Below are positions 45,073 through 54,463 of a stretch of 64,000 bases of DNA, piece after piece. Positions within the stretch are counted from its first letter, which is position 1; each line of letters starts with the position of its first letter. The notes beneath the pieces are model-generated. The model searched no databases. It was not told the DNA's origin and was given only the letters and a program-made list of their open reading frames with translations. The DNA is taken from NCBI RefSeq assembly GCF_028550415.1, contig NZ_JAQQKX010000010.1, forward strand, positions 112,131-176,130, in the 5' to 3' direction. The DNA comes from Asticcacaulis aquaticus (lineage in GTDB: Bacteria; Pseudomonadota; Alphaproteobacteria; Caulobacterales; Caulobacteraceae). Made by a program: the position numbers and the translations under genes.

Positions 45073-48033
45073 ATGCCGACCATCCATCCCGACCGCCGTA
45101 CCTTTATCGCCCTGCTGGGGTCTGCCGCCGCCGTGGTGCCGACCGTGCTGCATGCGGCCTCGACACCGGAAGCGCCCGCGCGGGAAGGGACCGTGTCGCT
45201 GGCCGGGGACTGGCGCTTTGCGCTTGATCGCGCCGATGTCGGCGCCGCGGACTACTGGTTCAACAAGACCATGCCGTCGGACCTCAAGATCAAACTGCCC
45301 GGCATCCTGCAAACGCAAGGTTACGGCAACGAGATCACTGCCGAGACGCAGTTCGTCGCGGCCCTGCCGCGCGACATGCGCTGGTATCTCTTGCCGCAGT
45401 ACAAGGCCTATACCGAGCCCGGTAACGTCAAGGTGCCGTACCTGTCGCAACCGATCCGGCACTATCTGGGCGTCGCCTGGTATCAGCGTGATATCGAGAT
45501 TCCGGAGGCGTGGGCCGGCAAACGCGTGGCCCTGTCGCTGGAGCGGACCCGCTGGCGCACCGATGTGTGGATCGGCAACCGCATGGTGGGGACGGATTCG
45601 TCGCTGGTCGCGCCGCACGATTTCGATTTGGGTATCCTGAAGCCCGGCATGCATCGCCTGACGCTGCGCATCGACAATTCGATGCAGGAACCGGTCTATC
45701 GCCCGGACGGCCACGGTGTGTCGGACGGCGAAGGCTCGACGTGGAACGGTGTGGTAGGGCGCATCGAGCTTAAGGCCACCTCGCCGGTGTGGATCTACGA
45801 CGCGCAGGTCTATACGGACCTTGCCAAAAAGTCGGCGCAGGTCCGCGTAAAGATCGGCAATCTGACCGGCAAGGCCGGATCGGGGACGCTGAACGCGGGC
45901 AAGGTGTCCGTGCCGGTGACGTGGGCCGTCGAGGGCGGTGAGGCCGTCATCGATGTGCCGATGCCGGACGCCAAACCGTGGTCGGAATTCACCCCGATTC
46001 TGCAAAAGCTGACCGTGGTGCTGAAAGGCACGGACGCGGACGATACGCGCGACCTGACCTTCGGGATGCGCGAGATCAAAACCGAAGGCCGCAAGATACT
46101 GCTTAACGGCGAACAACTCGATTTCCGCGCCACGCACGACGGCGGCGGTTTCCCGCTGACCGGCTATCCGGCGACCGATGTCGAGACGTGGAAGAAGATT
46201 CTCGGTATCTGCAAAGCGTGGGGGCTCAATGCGATGCGCTTCCATTCGTGGTGTCCGCCCGAAGCGGCGTTTGAGGCGGCGGATGAGATCGGCTTCTATC
46301 TGCAACCCGAATGCGGCATGTGGAACAATTTCGATCCGGGCCGTAAGATGCTGGGCGTGCTCAATGAAGAAACCGAAAAGCTGCTCAGGGCCTATGGCAA
46401 CCACCCGTCCTTCATCATGCTGGCGGCGTCGAACGAGCCGGCGGGGCAGTATCCGACGCAACTGCCCGAATGGGATCTGAAATGGCGCAAGGCCGATCCG
46501 CGCCGCCTCTATGCCGACGGTATTGGGCGTTTTTCGCCGCCGCCGGGCGGGGCGGGTACGCCCTATGCCTCGGATTTCCTCGGGACGATCCGCGGGCGCG
46601 GCCCGGGCGGCTGGTTCGGCGGTGACTACGAACAGGTCATGACCGAATCGACCGGCAATGCCGACATCCCGTGCATCGCCCACGAGGTCGGGCAATGGTG
46701 CGCCTATCCCGACTTCGGCATCATCGAGAAGTTCTCCGGCAAGGGCAAATACGCCGCCTTCCCGCAAGGCATAGGTTGGGGCAAACAGGCCTATATGGTC
46801 CCCGGCAATTACGAGATCATGCGCGATTCCGCCGAGGCGCACGGGATGCTCAGCCGCAACAAAGAACTGGCCCACGCCTCGGGCCGCTTTCAGGTCGCCT
46901 GCTATAAGGAGGAGATCGAGGCCAATCTACGCACCCCGTCCTATTCGGGTTATCACCTGCTCGACCTGCACGACTATTTGGGGCAGGGCGGGGCGCTGAT
47001 GGGTCTGCTCGACGCTTTCTGGGAAGAGAAGGGCTATGTCACGGCGGACGAGTTCCGTCAGTATTGCAACACGACCGTGCCGCTGGTGCGCCTGAAAGAC
47101 CGGGTGTTCACCTCCGACAAAATGCTGTCCGCCGAGGCCGAACTGGCGCATTTCGGGCCGAAAGCGCTGGCGTCGGTGACGCCGATATGGCGGATTGTCG
47201 ACGCGGCGGGCAAGACCGTGCAGTCGGGCTCGTTGCCGAAACGCGCCGCGCCGCGCGGCAAGAACCTGAAACTGGGGACGATCACGGCGGACCTGTCGAA
47301 GCTGAAGAGTCCTTCGGCCTATACGCTGGTGCTGGAGCTGAAAGGCACGACGTTCCGCAATAGCTGGCCGTTCTGGGTCTATCCGGCCAGCGTTGATGCG
47401 GCCGTCCCCGTCGGGGTAACGGTGACCGCCTCGTGGGATGAGGCCAAGGCTGAATTGGCCAAGGGCGGGCGCGTCCTGTTCCTGTCGGGCAAGCCGGAAA
47501 AGCCGGTGCCCGATCTGGCCCTGACGACCGTGCCGATCTTCTGGAACCGCCTGATGAACCCCAGCCGCGCGTGGATGCTCGGCCTGCTGTGCGACACGAA
47601 CCATGCGGCGCTGGGCGGCTTCCCGACGCAGGCCAATTGCGACTGGCAGTGGGTCGATCTGCTGGGCAGGACGACGGCGCTCAATGTCGAGGCCCTGCCG
47701 AAGAGTCTGACGCCGGTGGTGCAGCCGATCGACGACTGGAACCGCAATCTGCGGCTGGCCATGCTGTTCGAGGCGAAGGTCGGCGAGGGCCGGTTGATGG
47801 TGACGTCGTTCGACCTGTCAGAGGCCGGATTGAAGGGTCATGCGGGCGCGCCATCCCTGCGCCGGTCGGTGCTGGACTATATGGCGTCAGCGAAATTCGC
47901 CCCCGCCACGAATTTGACAGTGGGCGAACTGGACGCCTGGATGGGCGGACGTTACTGGGCGGCACCGACGGTGATTACACCTCCTGCGCCGGGTGACATC
48001 GTCGATCCGGGGCAGGTCAAGCCGCGGACGTAA
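45073..48033 (+). CDS. Glycoside hydrolase family 2 enzyme with Tat-type signal
   Basis: A 986-residue exported glycosidase (beta-galactosidase, beta-mannosidase or beta-glucuronidase type). The N-terminus DRRTFIALLGSAAAVVP is a twin-arginine signal. A jelly-roll sugar-binding domain (GDWRFALDR, VAWYQRDIEIPEAWAGKRVALSLERTRWRTDVWIG, STWNGVVGRIEL) precedes the Ig-like and TIM-barrel parts. The acid/base Glu455 is in AASNEPAGQ and the nucleophile Glu538 in IAHEVGQW. The 350-residue C-terminal extension has sandwich-like segments. AGGGACAG stands before the ATG. It is a single gene following the hairpin island and converging on the second RND operon. Substrate unknown; a plant cell-wall role fits the other enzymes in the window. 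Confidence 0.9.
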   Translation: MPTIHPDRRTFIALLGSAAAVVPTVLHAASTPEAPAREGTVSLAGDWRFALDRADVGAADYWFNKTMPSDLKIKLPGILQTQGYGNEITAETQFVAALPRDMRWYLLPQYKAYTEPGNVKVPYLSQPIRHYLGVAWYQRDIEIPEAWAGKRVALSLERTRWRTDVWIGNRMVGTDSSLVAPHDFDLGILKPGMHRLTLRIDNSMQEPVYRPDGHGVSDGEGSTWNGVVGRIELKATSPVWIYDAQVYTDLAKKSAQVRVKIGNLTGKAGSGTLNAGKVSVPVTWAVEGGEAVIDVPMPDAKPWSEFTPILQKLTVVLKGTDADDTRDLTFGMREIKTEGRKILLNGEQLDFRATHDGGGFPLTGYPATDVETWKKILGICKAWGLNAMRFHSWCPPEAAFEAADEIGFYLQPECGMWNNFDPGRKMLGVLNEETEKLLRAYGNHPSFIMLAASNEPAGQYPTQLPEWDLKWRKADPRRLYADGIGRFSPPPGGAGTPYASDFLGTIRGRGPGGWFGGDYEQVMTESTGNADIPCIAHEVGQWCAYPDFGIIEKFSGKGKYAAFPQGIGWGKQAYMVPGNYEIMRDSAEAHGMLSRNKELAHASGRFQVACYKEEIEANLRTPSYSGYHLLDLHDYLGQGGALMGLLDAFWEEKGYVTADEFRQYCNTTVPLVRLKDRVFTSDKMLSAEAELAHFGPKALASVTPIWRIVDAAGKTVQSGSLPKRAAPRGKNLKLGTITADLSKLKSPSAYTLVLELKGTTFRNSWPFWVYPASVDAAVPVGVTVTASWDEAKAELAKGGRVLFLSGKPEKPVPDLALTTVPIFWNRLMNPSRAWMLGLLCDTNHAALGGFPTQANCDWQWVDLLGRTTALNVEALPKSLTPVVQPIDDWNRNLRLAMLFEAKVGEGRLMVTSFDLSEAGLKGHAGAPSLRRSVLDYMASAKFAPATNLTVGELDAWMGGRYWAAPTVITPPAPGDIVDPGQVKPRT

Positions 48034-48035
48034 AA

Positions 48036-48068
48036 TCCGCCTCCCTACGCTTGCGTAGGGAGGCGATT
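48036..48068. terminator. Bidirectional hairpin between GH2 and RND channel genes
   Basis: A perfect 13-bp stem (48038-48050 with 48053-48065) and TT loop lies between convergent genes, flanked by AAAAT on the left and ATTTG on the right. U tracts are short. Confidence 0.7.
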
Positions 48069-48070
48069 TG

Positions 48071-49459
48071 TTATGCCTTCCAGTCGCCGCCGAGCGCGCG
48101 GATCAGACGTACCGTCGCCTGATACTGTTGGGCGCGGACGGACAGGTCCTGACGACGCAGGCGTAGATACGAGCGCTGAGCGTCCAGCACCTCAAGCTGC
48201 GAGACGTAGCCGTGCCTGTAACGCGACTGCGACAGGTCGAGCGCCCGCTGCGCGGCGGTGAGCGCCTCGCCCTGGGTTTTTGCCTCACCGGCCAGACCGT
48301 CGATGTCCGACAACTGGTTCTCGACATCGGCAAAGGCCACCAGAACGCTCTGCCGATACTGGGCGAAGGCAACGGCCAGATCGCCTTCGGCCAGTTCGGT
48401 GGCGGCCTTACGCTGACCGCCGTCGAAGATGGCCTGCGCCAGAATGCCGGTCAGGGACCAGCTGCGCGCCGCGTCTTCGAACAGGTCGCCCAGTTCGTTC
48501 GACGCGCCGCCGCCCGACGCGGTGAGCGCCAGACGCGGGAACCACGCCGCTTTCGCGATGCCGACGCGCTTTTGCGCCGCCTGCATGGTCTTTTCGGCGG
48601 CAATCACGTCGGGACGACGCTCCAGCAGTTCCGACGGCAGACCTGCCGGGATCAGCGGCACGGCGTGCGACCAGCTTTGCGCGTCCCACACCGAGGCCTG
48701 AACCGTGAAGGTCGAGGCGATGTCGCCGACCAGCACGGCCAAAGCGTTTTCGATCTGGGCGCGCTGACGGTCGAGCGCCTTCAGCTCGGCCTCGGTCGAC
48801 GACACCTCGGTTTGCAGCCGTACCACATCGAGTTCGGCCACGTCACCGGCCTCGTAGCGGCGCTGGGTGACCTTGAGCGTTTCGCGATAGGCGGTCAGGG
48901 TCTCGTTGACGATGGCGCGGTCCTCGTCGATGGCGCGCAGGGCGAAATAGGTTTCCGCGACCTGCGCCGAGACCAGAAGCTGCGCGCCGCGATAGAGTTC
49001 GGCCGACGCCTCGGCATCGAGTTTCGCGGCACCGGTCGCCTTGGACAGGCGGCCGAACAAATCGACCTCGTAGTCAAGATCGACACCCAGCGCATGGACG
49101 GTCGAGGCCTTGGGGCCGCCGTCCGAGCCACGGCTCGATTGCAGACCGGCATTGACCTGAGGCAATTGCACGGCGCGGGCCTGACGGACAAAGGCGCGCG
49201 ACTGCTGCAAGCGGGCGGCGGCGATCTCAAGGTCCGTATTGCGCGTCATGGCGCGGGCCTGAAGATCGTCGAGCACAGGGTCGGAGAAGATCAGCCACCA
49301 TGCGCCGGTCTTTTTCGCGAGCGGCGGAGCCGTGGTCTCGCTCGTCACCGGGGCCTTAAAGGCTGTCGGCGTGGCGAGACCGGTGTCCCTGGTCAGGGGT
49401 TCTGTGGCGCAGCTTGCGAGGAGTAAAGCGGCGAAGGTGAGCGGAATAAAGCGGGACAT
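48071..49459 (-). CDS. RND efflux outer-membrane channel, NodT family lipoprotein
   Basis: A 462-residue TolC-like channel with lipobox LLASC after MSRFIPLTFAALL. The two repeats are visible (LQARAMTRNTDLEIAAARLQQSRAFVRQARAVQLPQVNAG; LLERRPDVIAAEKTMQAAQKRVGIAKAAWFPRLALTASGG), and the C-terminal repeat ends SQLEVLDAQRSYLRLRRQDL. The start codon overlaps the stop codon of the pump gene in a TAATG junction, so the two are translationally coupled. It is the last gene of the second RND operon. Confidence 0.93.
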   Translation of the reverse strand: MSRFIPLTFAALLLASCATEPLTRDTGLATPTAFKAPVTSETTAPPLAKKTGAWWLIFSDPVLDDLQARAMTRNTDLEIAAARLQQSRAFVRQARAVQLPQVNAGLQSSRGSDGGPKASTVHALGVDLDYEVDLFGRLSKATGAAKLDAEASAELYRGAQLLVSAQVAETYFALRAIDEDRAIVNETLTAYRETLKVTQRRYEAGDVAELDVVRLQTEVSSTEAELKALDRQRAQIENALAVLVGDIASTFTVQASVWDAQSWSHAVPLIPAGLPSELLERRPDVIAAEKTMQAAQKRVGIAKAAWFPRLALTASGGGASNELGDLFEDAARSWSLTGILAQAIFDGGQRKAATELAEGDLAVAFAQYRQSVLVAFADVENQLSDIDGLAGEAKTQGEALTAAQRALDLSQSRYRHGYVSQLEVLDAQRSYLRLRRQDLSVRAQQYQATVRLIRALGGDWKA

Positions 49460-52400
49460 TAGTGTGCCTCCGTATTCAGGGCGGCGGTGGTCAGGGTCGC
49501 GTCGATGACCTCGTGACCGGCGTCGTCGTGGGGGGTGTTGTGGGCCTTGAGCGGGCGGTTACCGCTCAGGGCACGCAGGGTGACGTAAAAGACGGGCGTC
49601 AGGAACAGGCCGAAGATGGTGGCCCCGATCATGCCGGCGAAGACCGCGACCCCCATGGCGTGGCGCATTTCGGCCCCTGCGCCATGCGCCAGCACCAGAG
49701 GCAGAACCCCCATGATGAAGGCGATCGAGGTCATCAGGATCGGGCGCAGTCTCAGGCGGCTGGCTTCGATCGCGGCATCGAGCGGCTTGCGACCTGACAG
49801 TTCCAGTTCGCGGGCGAACTCGACGATCAGGATGGCGTTCTTGGCCGACAACCCCACCAGAACGAACAGGCCGATCTGGGTGAAGATGTTGTTGTCGCCG
49901 CCCGAAATCCAAACGCCGGTGATGGCGGCCAGCAAGCCCATCGGTACGATCAGCAGGATCGAAATCGGCAGGACCATGCTTTCATACTGCGCCGCCAGAA
50001 CGAGGAAGACGAGCAGGATGACCAGCGGGAAAATGACGGCAGACGAGTCGCCCGCCAGAATCTGCTGATAGGTCAGGTCCGTCCATTCGTAGTCGATGCC
50101 CGCAGGCAGGACTTCCTTGGCGATGCGCGCGGCGGCGGCTTCGGCCTGACCGGACGAGAAGCCGGGGGCGGGGCCGCCATTGATGTCAGCCGCCAGATAG
50201 CCGTTATAGCGCGTGGCATTGACCGGGCCGAACGAGGGTTCGACCTTGAGCAGCGCTGACAGGGGGATCATCTCGCCCGAGGTAGAGCGCACCTTCAGCT
50301 TGCCGATGTCTTCCGGACGGGCGCGGTAGGGCGCGTCGGCCTGAAGGCGCACGGAATAGGTGCGACCGAACTTGTTGAAATCGTTGACGTACATCGAGCC
50401 GAGATAGATCTGCATGGTGTCGAAGACATCCTGCACATTAACCCCCAGTTGTCGGGCCTTGACGCGATCGATGTCGGCATAGATCTGCGGGACATTGATC
50501 TGATAGTTCGAGAAGACCCCGGCCAGTTCCTTGGTCTGATAGGCCTTGGCCATGAAGGCCTTGGTCGCTTGGTCAAGTGCTTCCGGCCCCAGCGCGCCGC
50601 GGTCCTGAAGTTGCAGCTTGAAGCCGCCGGTGGTGCCGAGGCCGAGGATCGGCGGCGGCGGGAAGGCGACGACATAGCCTTCGCCGATGCCCATGAACTT
50701 CTGGTTCAGGGCACCTGCGATGGCATTGGCGTCGAGGTGGTGCTTCGAGCGATGCTCGAACGAGTCGAGCGCCAGAAAGACGACGGCGGAGTTCGACGCC
50801 AGCGTAAAGCCGTTGATCGACAAGCCGGGGAAGGACAGGGCGTCCTTGACGCCTTCCTGCTTCATGGCGATGTCGGTCATGGCGCGAGCCACGGCTTCGG
50901 TGCGGTCGAGCGTGGCACCTTCGGGCAGTTGCACCATGCCGACGAGGTAGGCCTTGTCCTGCGCCGGGATGAAGCCGGTGGGGACGGTTTTGAACATGAA
51001 CATGGTGGCGCCGACCAGCACGACATAGAGGCCGAGCATGAGGGCCTTGCGCGAGATGATGCCGCCTAGACCCTTACCGTAATTATCCGACGAGCGGTTG
51101 AAGAAGCGGTTGAACAGGCGGAAGAAGCCGCCCAGCCACTTATCCATGAAGCGCGTCAGGCCGTCCTTCTTGGCGTGGTGATCCTTGAGGAGCAGCGCGG
51201 CCAGAGCGGGCGACAGGGTGAGCGAGTTGATCGCCGAAATGACCGTCGAGATCGCGATGGTCAGCGAGAACTGACGGTAGAATTGCCCCGACAGGCCGGT
51301 GATGAAGGCCAGCGGCACGAAGACGGCGACCAGCACCAGCGCGATGGCGATGATGGGGCCGGAGACTTCGCGCATGGCCTGATAGGTGGCCTCCTTGGGC
51401 GATTTCCCGGCTTCGATATTGCGCTCGACGTTTTCGACCACGACGATGGCGTCGTCGACGACGATCCCGATGGCCAGCACCAGACCGAACAGGGTCAGGG
51501 CGTTGATCGAGAACCCGGCGAGGTGCATGATGGCGAAGGTGCCGATGACCGAAACGGGGACGGCCAGCAGCGGGATGATCGAGGCGCGCCACGTCTGAAG
51601 GAAGACGATGACGACGATGACGACGAGGATGATCGCTTCAAGTAGGGTGTGGATCACCGAGTCGATCGATTCCTGCACATATTCGGTGGTATCGTAGGCG
51701 ATGCGGTATTCGACGCCTTCGGGCATGGTCTTTTGCAGTTCGGCCATGGTCTTTTTGACGTCGGCGGAGACTTGCAGGGAATTGGCCCCGGCCTGCTCGA
51801 AGATCGGCACGGCGACGGCCTTCTGGTTGTTCAGAAGCGAACGCAGGGCGTAGTCCGACGCGCCTAATTCGACGCGGGCGATGTCACCCAGATAGGTCAC
51901 CGCGCCGTCCTGCGAACGCACGACGATGTTGCGGAAGTCTTCTTCGGTCTTCAGGCGGCCCTGAGCGTTGACCGACATTTGCAGGGTGATGTCCGGCTGT
52001 CCGGGCGAGGCCCCGACGATGCCGGCGGCGGCCTGTACGTTTTCACCGCGCACGGCATTGGCGACGTCCGACGCCGACAGGCCACGTTCGGCGACCTTTT
52101 GCGGGTCGAGCCAGATGCGCATCGAATATTCGCCGCCGCCGAACATTTGCAGCGGGGCAACGCCTTCGATCTTTTGCAGGCGGTCCTTGACGTGGATCAG
52201 CGCGTAGTTGCGCAGGTAGTTCTCGTCATAACGTCCATTGGGCGAGACGAGGTGAACGACCAGCGGCAGGGACGACTGGCTCTTTTGCGTGGTCACGCCT
52301 AAAGCGCGCACGTCGGCGGGGAGGCGGGCCTCGGCCTGAGAGACGCGGTTCTGAACCATCTGCTGGGCGAGGTCCGGATCGGTGCCGAGCTTGAAGGTCA

Positions 52401-52680
52401 GCGTCAGGGTCATCTGACCGTCGGAGGTGGCGGCGGACGACATGTAGAGCATGTCTTCGGTGCCGGTCACCGCTTCCTCGATGGGGGTGGCGACGGTTTC
52501 GGCGATGACGGCGGGGCTGGCGCCCGGATAGACGGCGCGCACCACGACTTGCGGCGGGACGACTTCGGGATATTCCGAGACGGGGAGGGCGCGCAGGCTT
52601 AGAAGCCCGAACACCACGATGAGGAGCGACAGCACACCGGCGAAGATCGGCCTGTCGATGAAGAATTTGGAGAGGTTCAT
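49459..52680 (-). CDS. RND multidrug efflux pump, HAE1 family (second system)
   Basis: A 1073-residue inner-membrane antiporter. ATG 52680 gives the canonical MNLSKFFIDRPIFAGVLSLLIVVFG; the 40 codons upstream read into an intergenic repeat and are rejected. Proton-relay residues are present ([42 protein letters not shown]). RALPVSEYPEVVPPQVVVRAVYPGASPAV and TVPTGFIPAQDKAYLVGMVQLPEGATLDRTEAV fit the MexF/AcrB type. It is coupled to the channel gene downstream and separated from its adaptor gene by a 190-bp spacer containing a long inverted repeat. Confidence 0.95.
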   Translation of the reverse strand: MNLSKFFIDRPIFAGVLSLLIVVFGLLSLRALPVSEYPEVVPPQVVVRAVYPGASPAVIAETVATPIEEAVTGTEDMLYMSSAATSDGQMTLTLTFKLGTDPDLAQQMVQNRVSQAEARLPADVRALGVTTQKSQSSLPLVVHLVSPNGRYDENYLRNYALIHVKDRLQKIEGVAPLQMFGGGEYSMRIWLDPQKVAERGLSASDVANAVRGENVQAAAGIVGASPGQPDITLQMSVNAQGRLKTEEDFRNIVVRSQDGAVTYLGDIARVELGASDYALRSLLNNQKAVAVPIFEQAGANSLQVSADVKKTMAELQKTMPEGVEYRIAYDTTEYVQESIDSVIHTLLEAIILVVIVVIVFLQTWRASIIPLLAVPVSVIGTFAIMHLAGFSINALTLFGLVLAIGIVVDDAIVVVENVERNIEAGKSPKEATYQAMREVSGPIIAIALVLVAVFVPLAFITGLSGQFYRQFSLTIAISTVISAINSLTLSPALAALLLKDHHAKKDGLTRFMDKWLGGFFRLFNRFFNRSSDNYGKGLGGIISRKALMLGLYVVLVGATMFMFKTVPTGFIPAQDKAYLVGMVQLPEGATLDRTEAVARAMTDIAMKQEGVKDALSFPGLSINGFTLASNSAVVFLALDSFEHRSKHHLDANAIAGALNQKFMGIGEGYVVAFPPPPILGLGTTGGFKLQLQDRGALGPEALDQATKAFMAKAYQTKELAGVFSNYQINVPQIYADIDRVKARQLGVNVQDVFDTMQIYLGSMYVNDFNKFGRTYSVRLQADAPYRARPEDIGKLKVRSTSGEMIPLSALLKVEPSFGPVNATRYNGYLAADINGGPAPGFSSGQAEAAAARIAKEVLPAGIDYEWTDLTYQQILAGDSSAVIFPLVILLVFLVLAAQYESMVLPISILLIVPMGLLAAITGVWISGGDNNIFTQIGLFVLVGLSAKNAILIVEFARELELSGRKPLDAAIEASRLRLRPILMTSIAFIMGVLPLVLAHGAGAEMRHAMGVAVFAGMIGATIFGLFLTPVFYVTLRALSGNRPLKAHNTPHDDAGHEVIDATLTTAALNTEAH

Positions 52681-52725
52681 GAGTTGCCCCCTTGGTTGGG
52701 CGGTGTCTGTTGCAGACATAAGACC

Positions 52726-52865
52726 CCCCACCACCCCCGCGCAGGCGCGGCGGTCCCCCTCCCCAACAAGTTGGGGAGGTATAAAAGGCGGGGAGAACAT
52801 TCCTCCTTGGCTATGCCGGGGAGGGGGATCGCACGACGCGCGAAGCGCTAGATGCGGTGGTGGGG
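52726..52865. repeat. Long inverted repeat inside the second RND operon
   Basis: CCCCACCACC (52726-52735) pairs with GGTGGTGGGG (52856-52865) and CCCCCTCCCC (52755-52764) with GGGGAGGGGG (52818-52827). A further small hairpin CCCCAAC/GTTGGGG lies at 52761-52777. The element fills the gap between adaptor and pump genes and would fold in the mRNA. Confidence 0.8.
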
Positions 52866-52873
52866 TATCTTGC

Positions 52874-54073
52874 TTACACGCTCGGTTTCGGCGTGGCGTC
52901 GATAACGGGCTTGAGCGCGACCAGTTGCGGGGCGATTACCGTGCCGGGACGCAGGGCCTGAAGGCCCGACATCACCACGCGCTCACCGGGCTTGAGGCCG
53001 TCGATGACAACCTTCTGGCCTTCGACCGTGCCGCCGAGGTGAACTTCGCGGTATTCGACCGCATTGCCCTTACCGACGACATAGACGAAGCGCTTCGACT
53101 GATCGGTGCCGACGGCCAGTTCGCTGATCAGGATCAGCGGCTTGGCGGTGGCCTCGCCCATCTGGACGCGGACGAACTGACCGGGGATCAGGCGGCCGTC
53201 GGCGTTGGAGAAGACCGCGCGGGCGCGGACCGTGCCGGATTGGCTATCGAACTGATTGTCGATCAGTTGCAGGTGACCGTCCAGCGGGGCCGAACCGTCG
53301 TCCAGCTCCAGCTTGACCGGGATGCGCTCAAAGGCGGTCCCGTTGAGGTCTTTCAGGGTGCGGTTGATGACCTCTTCATTGGCATCGAAGCTGGCATAGA
53401 TCGGCGACACCGACACCAGCGTCGTCAGCAGCGGCGAACCGGCCCCCGACGCGACCAGATTGCCTTGGGTGATTTCGACGCGACCGACGCGGCCCGAAAC
53501 CGGGGCGCGGACCTGCGTATAGGAGAGGTTGAGATTGGCCGATTGCAGGACCGCGCGGGCGGCGGCGACCTCGGCTTCGGCCCCGCGCAGGCCGTTGGTG
53601 CGGCTTTCGGCCTCGGCCTGCGAGATGGCGTGTTCGGCCAGCAGGCGCTGGGCGCGGTCATTGTCGGAGCGGGCCAGCGTCAGGCGGGCATCGGCGGCCT
53701 GCACCTGCGCCTTGGCGCGGGCGACTTCGGCGGCGTAGGGGGCCGGGTCGATGGTCACCAGCAGGTCACCCTGACGCACAAACGCGCCTTCACGGAAGTG
53801 GATCGATTTCACGGCGCCCGAAACGCGCGAGCGGATTTCGACGCGCTCGACGGCTTCAAGGCGGCCCGAAAACGATTCCCAGCCCGACACGGTCTGTTCT
53901 TCGATGACGGCGACCTTGACCGGTATGGCCTGAGGCGCGGCGGGTGCCGCCTGTTCGGAGGCGTTGGAGGTCACGGTGGCGATGCCCAGACCGCCAATAC
54001 CAAGGGCGGCGGCGGCCACGGCGGCCAGCAGAGGCTTGCGGGGGACTTTTTTATACAATTCAGACGGGGTCAT
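52874..54073 (-). CDS. RND efflux periplasmic adaptor (membrane fusion protein)
   Basis: A 399-residue AcrA/MexE-type adaptor. It has an uncleaved anchor or signal (KPLLAAVAAAALGIGGLGIATV) and no lipobox, unlike the adaptor of the first system. The biotinyl-lipoyl halves (RVEIRSRVSGAVKSIHFREGAFVRQGDLLVTIDPAPY and YTQVRAPVSGRVGRVEITQGNLV) enclose a coiled hairpin (RAKAQVQAADARLTLARSDNDRAQRLL). The beta-barrel shows RLIPGQFVRVQMGE. GAAGG precedes the ATG. It is first in the operon and divergent from a TetR gene. Confidence 0.93.
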   Translation of the reverse strand: MTPSELYKKVPRKPLLAAVAAAALGIGGLGIATVTSNASEQAAPAAPQAIPVKVAVIEEQTVSGWESFSGRLEAVERVEIRSRVSGAVKSIHFREGAFVRQGDLLVTIDPAPYAAEVARAKAQVQAADARLTLARSDNDRAQRLLAEHAISQAEAESRTNGLRGAEAEVAAARAVLQSANLNLSYTQVRAPVSGRVGRVEITQGNLVASGAGSPLLTTLVSVSPIYASFDANEEVINRTLKDLNGTAFERIPVKLELDDGSAPLDGHLQLIDNQFDSQSGTVRARAVFSNADGRLIPGQFVRVQMGEATAKPLILISELAVGTDQSKRFVYVVGKGNAVEYREVHLGGTVEGQKVVIDGLKPGERVVMSGLQALRPGTVIAPQLVALKPVIDATPKPSV

Positions 54074-54463
54074 GGCGGGTCACCTTCGGGGAGAAAGGGA
54101 AAAGGAAATTGGTGGCTGGGTACGCTTGAAATGGCGTCAACGAGGCCTATTTATGTACTGCCCCGCAAATTAATAGAGGGCGGACACCAAAAAGTCAAAA
54201 TTTTTGTACTAATTCGCACAAAAATGACCTAATGCGGTGTTGAAGGCTTAAAAACAAAGGCATTTGCCGAGGCTCAGGCGTCGGCGGCTGTCGTACCGAC
54301 CGCGCCATCGCCGCTGTCCTGACGTCCGCATACGGGCGCGGCACAGAAGAGGGGTGGCGGCGCGGTTCAACTGAGGTTAGAGTGGGGTCACGTCAAACGC
54401 GGCGTGTGCATAAGACCGGCAGACAAGGCCGGCGCGCATGGCCACAGGAGTATAAGCGTCATC
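54074..54463. other. Divergent control region of the second RND operon
   Basis: About 390 bp between adaptor and TetR genes. The left part is AT-rich, with the inverted repeat at 54201-54224. The right part has several short palindromes but no supported gene. An in-frame upstream ATG at 54404 for the TetR gene is not backed by a ribosome site. Confidence 0.55.
54201..54224. promoter_or_regulatory. Candidate TetR operator for the second RND operon
   Basis: TTTTTGTAC (54201-54209), a 6-bp spacer and GCACAAAAA (54216-54224) form an inverted repeat with one mismatch. It lies 128 bp before the adaptor start, where the repressor from the divergent gene would act. Confidence 0.55.

Noticed and set aside
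44992..46875. A 627-codon frame antisense to the GH2 gene
   Set aside because: Shadow of a GC-rich gene; no recognisable protein.
52680..52800. Longer N-terminus of the second RND pump
   Set aside because: The 40 extra residues are encoded by the intergenic inverted repeat, and the canonical pump N-terminus begins at 52680 with a G-rich ribosome site.
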